DNA of 6,398 nucleotides from assembly GCA_934692455.1 (NCBI GenBank), contig CAKUTY010000079.1:1-6398 (forward strand), given 5' to 3'. The notes below the pieces were generated by a model. It ran no database searches, was not told the origin of the DNA, and worked only from the letters and a program-made list of their open reading frames with translations. Below are positions 5,621 through 6,398 of the stretch, piece by piece. The position numbers and the translations under genes are program-made. This DNA comes from an uncultured Erysipelotrichaceae bacterium (lineage in GTDB: Bacteria; Bacillota_I; Bacilli_A; Erysipelotrichales; Erysipelotrichaceae). How positions within the stretch are numbered: the stretch's first letter is position 1; each line of letters starts with the position of its first letter.

Positions 5621-5854
5621 CTTATAAATTACCCGCGGTACCACTCAAATTGCATATGTTTTAAGTATGCCTCTTACTAGGCTCTATCAAGCCTTAAACA
5701 TGTAACGTCGTTTCTTACGTATATGCTTACTATTTTCAGCATATAAGCTCAGAAGTGATTTACTTGTCTAATGTCCATTATCTACTTTCACCATATGTAG
5801 ACTCTCTTTGAATTTCTTTTAGATAAGCGCTCTTCGTCAAAGCTTTTTAACATT
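5590..5854 (-). promoter_or_regulatory. T-box leader, probable tRNA-Ile sensor, upstream of brnQ
   Basis: All major T-box parts can be traced on the minus strand. Stem I spans 5745-5845: base AAGCTT/GAGCTT, a GACGAAG K-turn strand (GAAG opposite CTTC), an AGAGAG bulge strand (5802-5807), and a TCTAC/GTAGA tip with the conserved GGTGAAA loop (5786-5792). Stem II pairs ATATGCT (5738-5744) with AGCATAT (5721-5727). Next come a IIA/B-like stretch (5701-5720) and stem III, AGGCT/AGCCT (5679-5694). The T-box core GAGTGGTACCGCG is at 5634-5646. The specifier loop reads A-ATC-A, placing the codon ATC (isoleucine) at 5757-5759. Uncharged tRNA-Ile should stabilise the antiterminator, which shares GAG/CTC pairing (5644-5646 with 5618-5620) with the terminator, and allow brnQ transcription. 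The assignment of parts is by eye; the T-box identity is firm and the specifier is well supported but not computed. Confidence 0.93.
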
Positions 5855-5860
5855 CTTAAG

Positions 5861-5887
5861 ATAATATATTTGTGAATAGCTTGTCAA
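5861..5887 (-). promoter_or_regulatory. Promoter of the T-box/brnQ operon
   Basis: The minus strand has a perfect -35 TTGACA (complement of 5882-5887) and TATTAT at 5861-5866 (five of six bases). The spacer of 15 bases is shorter than the usual 17; the 17-base alternative, TTATCT, is a much poorer -10. Transcription would begin near 5854, just before stem I of the T-box. The -35 box overlaps the stop codon (5884-5886) of the upstream ATPase gene. Confidence 0.65.
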
Positions 5888-6398
5888 TCATTATTTAATA
5901 AGTCTTTTCCTTCTTTTAAATCTTTAAACAACAAGAATGCTTGATAGAAGGGTACAGTAACTAGTTTATTTTCTTTGTTTATACCGAATTTGTTTTCGGA
6001 TATTTTTATAGCGTATTCTAAGTGGTTATGTTCTTTAAATTTGTTTAGAGAATTTAATTGTCCTCTTGATTTTTTAACATCGATTGGAATGATGTTGTTA
6101 CCTACTTGTACCATGAATTCTAATTCTGAATTTTGTTTACCTTTCCAATAAAACAAGGGTATATCATTGGCTACCATTTCACAAGCGACATAGTTTTCGA
6201 AGAAAATACCAGATAGTTGGTTTCTAGCGTTTTTGTCTATGAAAGTTGCAGCATTGATTCCTGATTGATAAGAGAACATACCAATGTCAGATAGGTATAG
6301 TCTATAGCTTTCGGCTTCATCTTCGATCATGGGGTCTTTTAATAAAGAACACTTATTTATTGTGTGTGATGTTATTAACCAGTCTAATGGTTTTTTCA
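5884..6398 (-). CDS. AAA ATPase with DUF4143 domain, C-terminal part (start outside window)
   Basis: Only the last 170 residues are in view. The frame stays open through 6396 to the window edge, so the ATG at 6328-6330 is internal and the gene starts beyond 6398. KPLDWLITSHTINK at the window edge, then YRLYLSDIGMFSY and IFFENYVACEMVAN, are the linker and winged-helix region of the family. WKGKQNSELEFMV and IPIDVKKSRG follow, matching the PD-(D/E)xK-like end of DUF4143 proteins (Glu in SELEF, Asp and Lys in IDVKKS). The missing N-terminal half should hold the P-loop ATPase; whole proteins are usually about 400 residues. These proteins are very common in gut bacteria, and their function is not well established. 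There is no terminator after the stop, and the T-box promoter begins inside it, so read-through into the leader is possible. Confidence 0.88.
   Translation of the reverse strand, partial: KKPLDWLITSHTINKCSLLKDPMIEDEAESYRLYLSDIGMFSYQSGINAATFIDKNARNQLSGIFFENYVACEMVANDIPLFYWKGKQNSELEFMVQVGNNIIPIDVKKSRGQLNSLNKFKEHNHLEYAIKISENKFGINKENKLVTVPFYQAFLLFKDLKEGKDLLNND

Noticed and set aside
5385..5627. Small open frames on both strands around the brnQ start (leftward 5385-5591, rightward 5400-5627)
   Set aside because: They overlap the BrnQ signature region or the T-box terminator in other frames. The brnQ frame has the ribosome binding site and family match.
6328..6330. Start codon of the DUF4143 protein
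   Set aside because: The frame continues without a stop to the window edge with family-like sequence, so this ATG is internal.

Overview
The window looks like chromosome of a low-GC member of the Bacillota (Firmicutes). The grounds are AT-rich DNA, strong GGAGG/GGGGG ribosome binding sites, a canonical T-box leader, an LIVCS-type branched-chain amino acid carrier, and AAA/DUF4143, GT8 and XRE genes typical of gut or oral Bacillota. An Erysipelotrichia-like host is possible, but nothing here fixes the genus.

Layout. Positions 1-435 hold no intact gene: a hairpin with a T-rich tail reading leftward (4-46), four tandem copies of a 16-bp unit (79-142), and the start of a decayed rightward gene. 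That remnant (about 203-810) becomes one coherent protein if one base is restored in an A6 run near 333-338. Its C-terminal part recalls DUF6339-type proteins (tentative). A hairpin at 858-906 separates it from a leftward gene for a TIM-barrel phosphate-binding protein (916-1590).

A 156-bp divergent intergenic region (1591-1746) carries a 7-bp-arm palindrome that overlaps candidate promoters for both directions. To its right is a tight rightward operon of three genes. The first encodes an XRE-type helix-turn-helix protein with an N-terminal membrane anchor (1747-2070). It overlaps by ATGA an exported or membrane-anchored erythromycin-esterase-like protein (2067-3041). Two bases further on is a DUF523/TudS-like cysteine protein (3044-3454).

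The right half is read leftward. A partial AAA/DUF4143 ATPase gene (5884-6398) is followed immediately by a promoter whose -35 box overlaps its stop codon. That promoter drives a complete T-box leader (about 5590-5854) with a probable isoleucine specifier, ATC. The leader controls brnQ (4268-5572) and, nine bases after it, a family 8 glycosyltransferase gene (3467-4258). The two convergent operons share a hairpin at 3454-3479.

How the genes work together: the T-box should raise BrnQ, and presumably the glycosyltransferase, when tRNA-Ile is uncharged. The XRE/esterase/DUF523 operon looks like a self-regulated unit of unknown substrate. It is the least explained part of the window.
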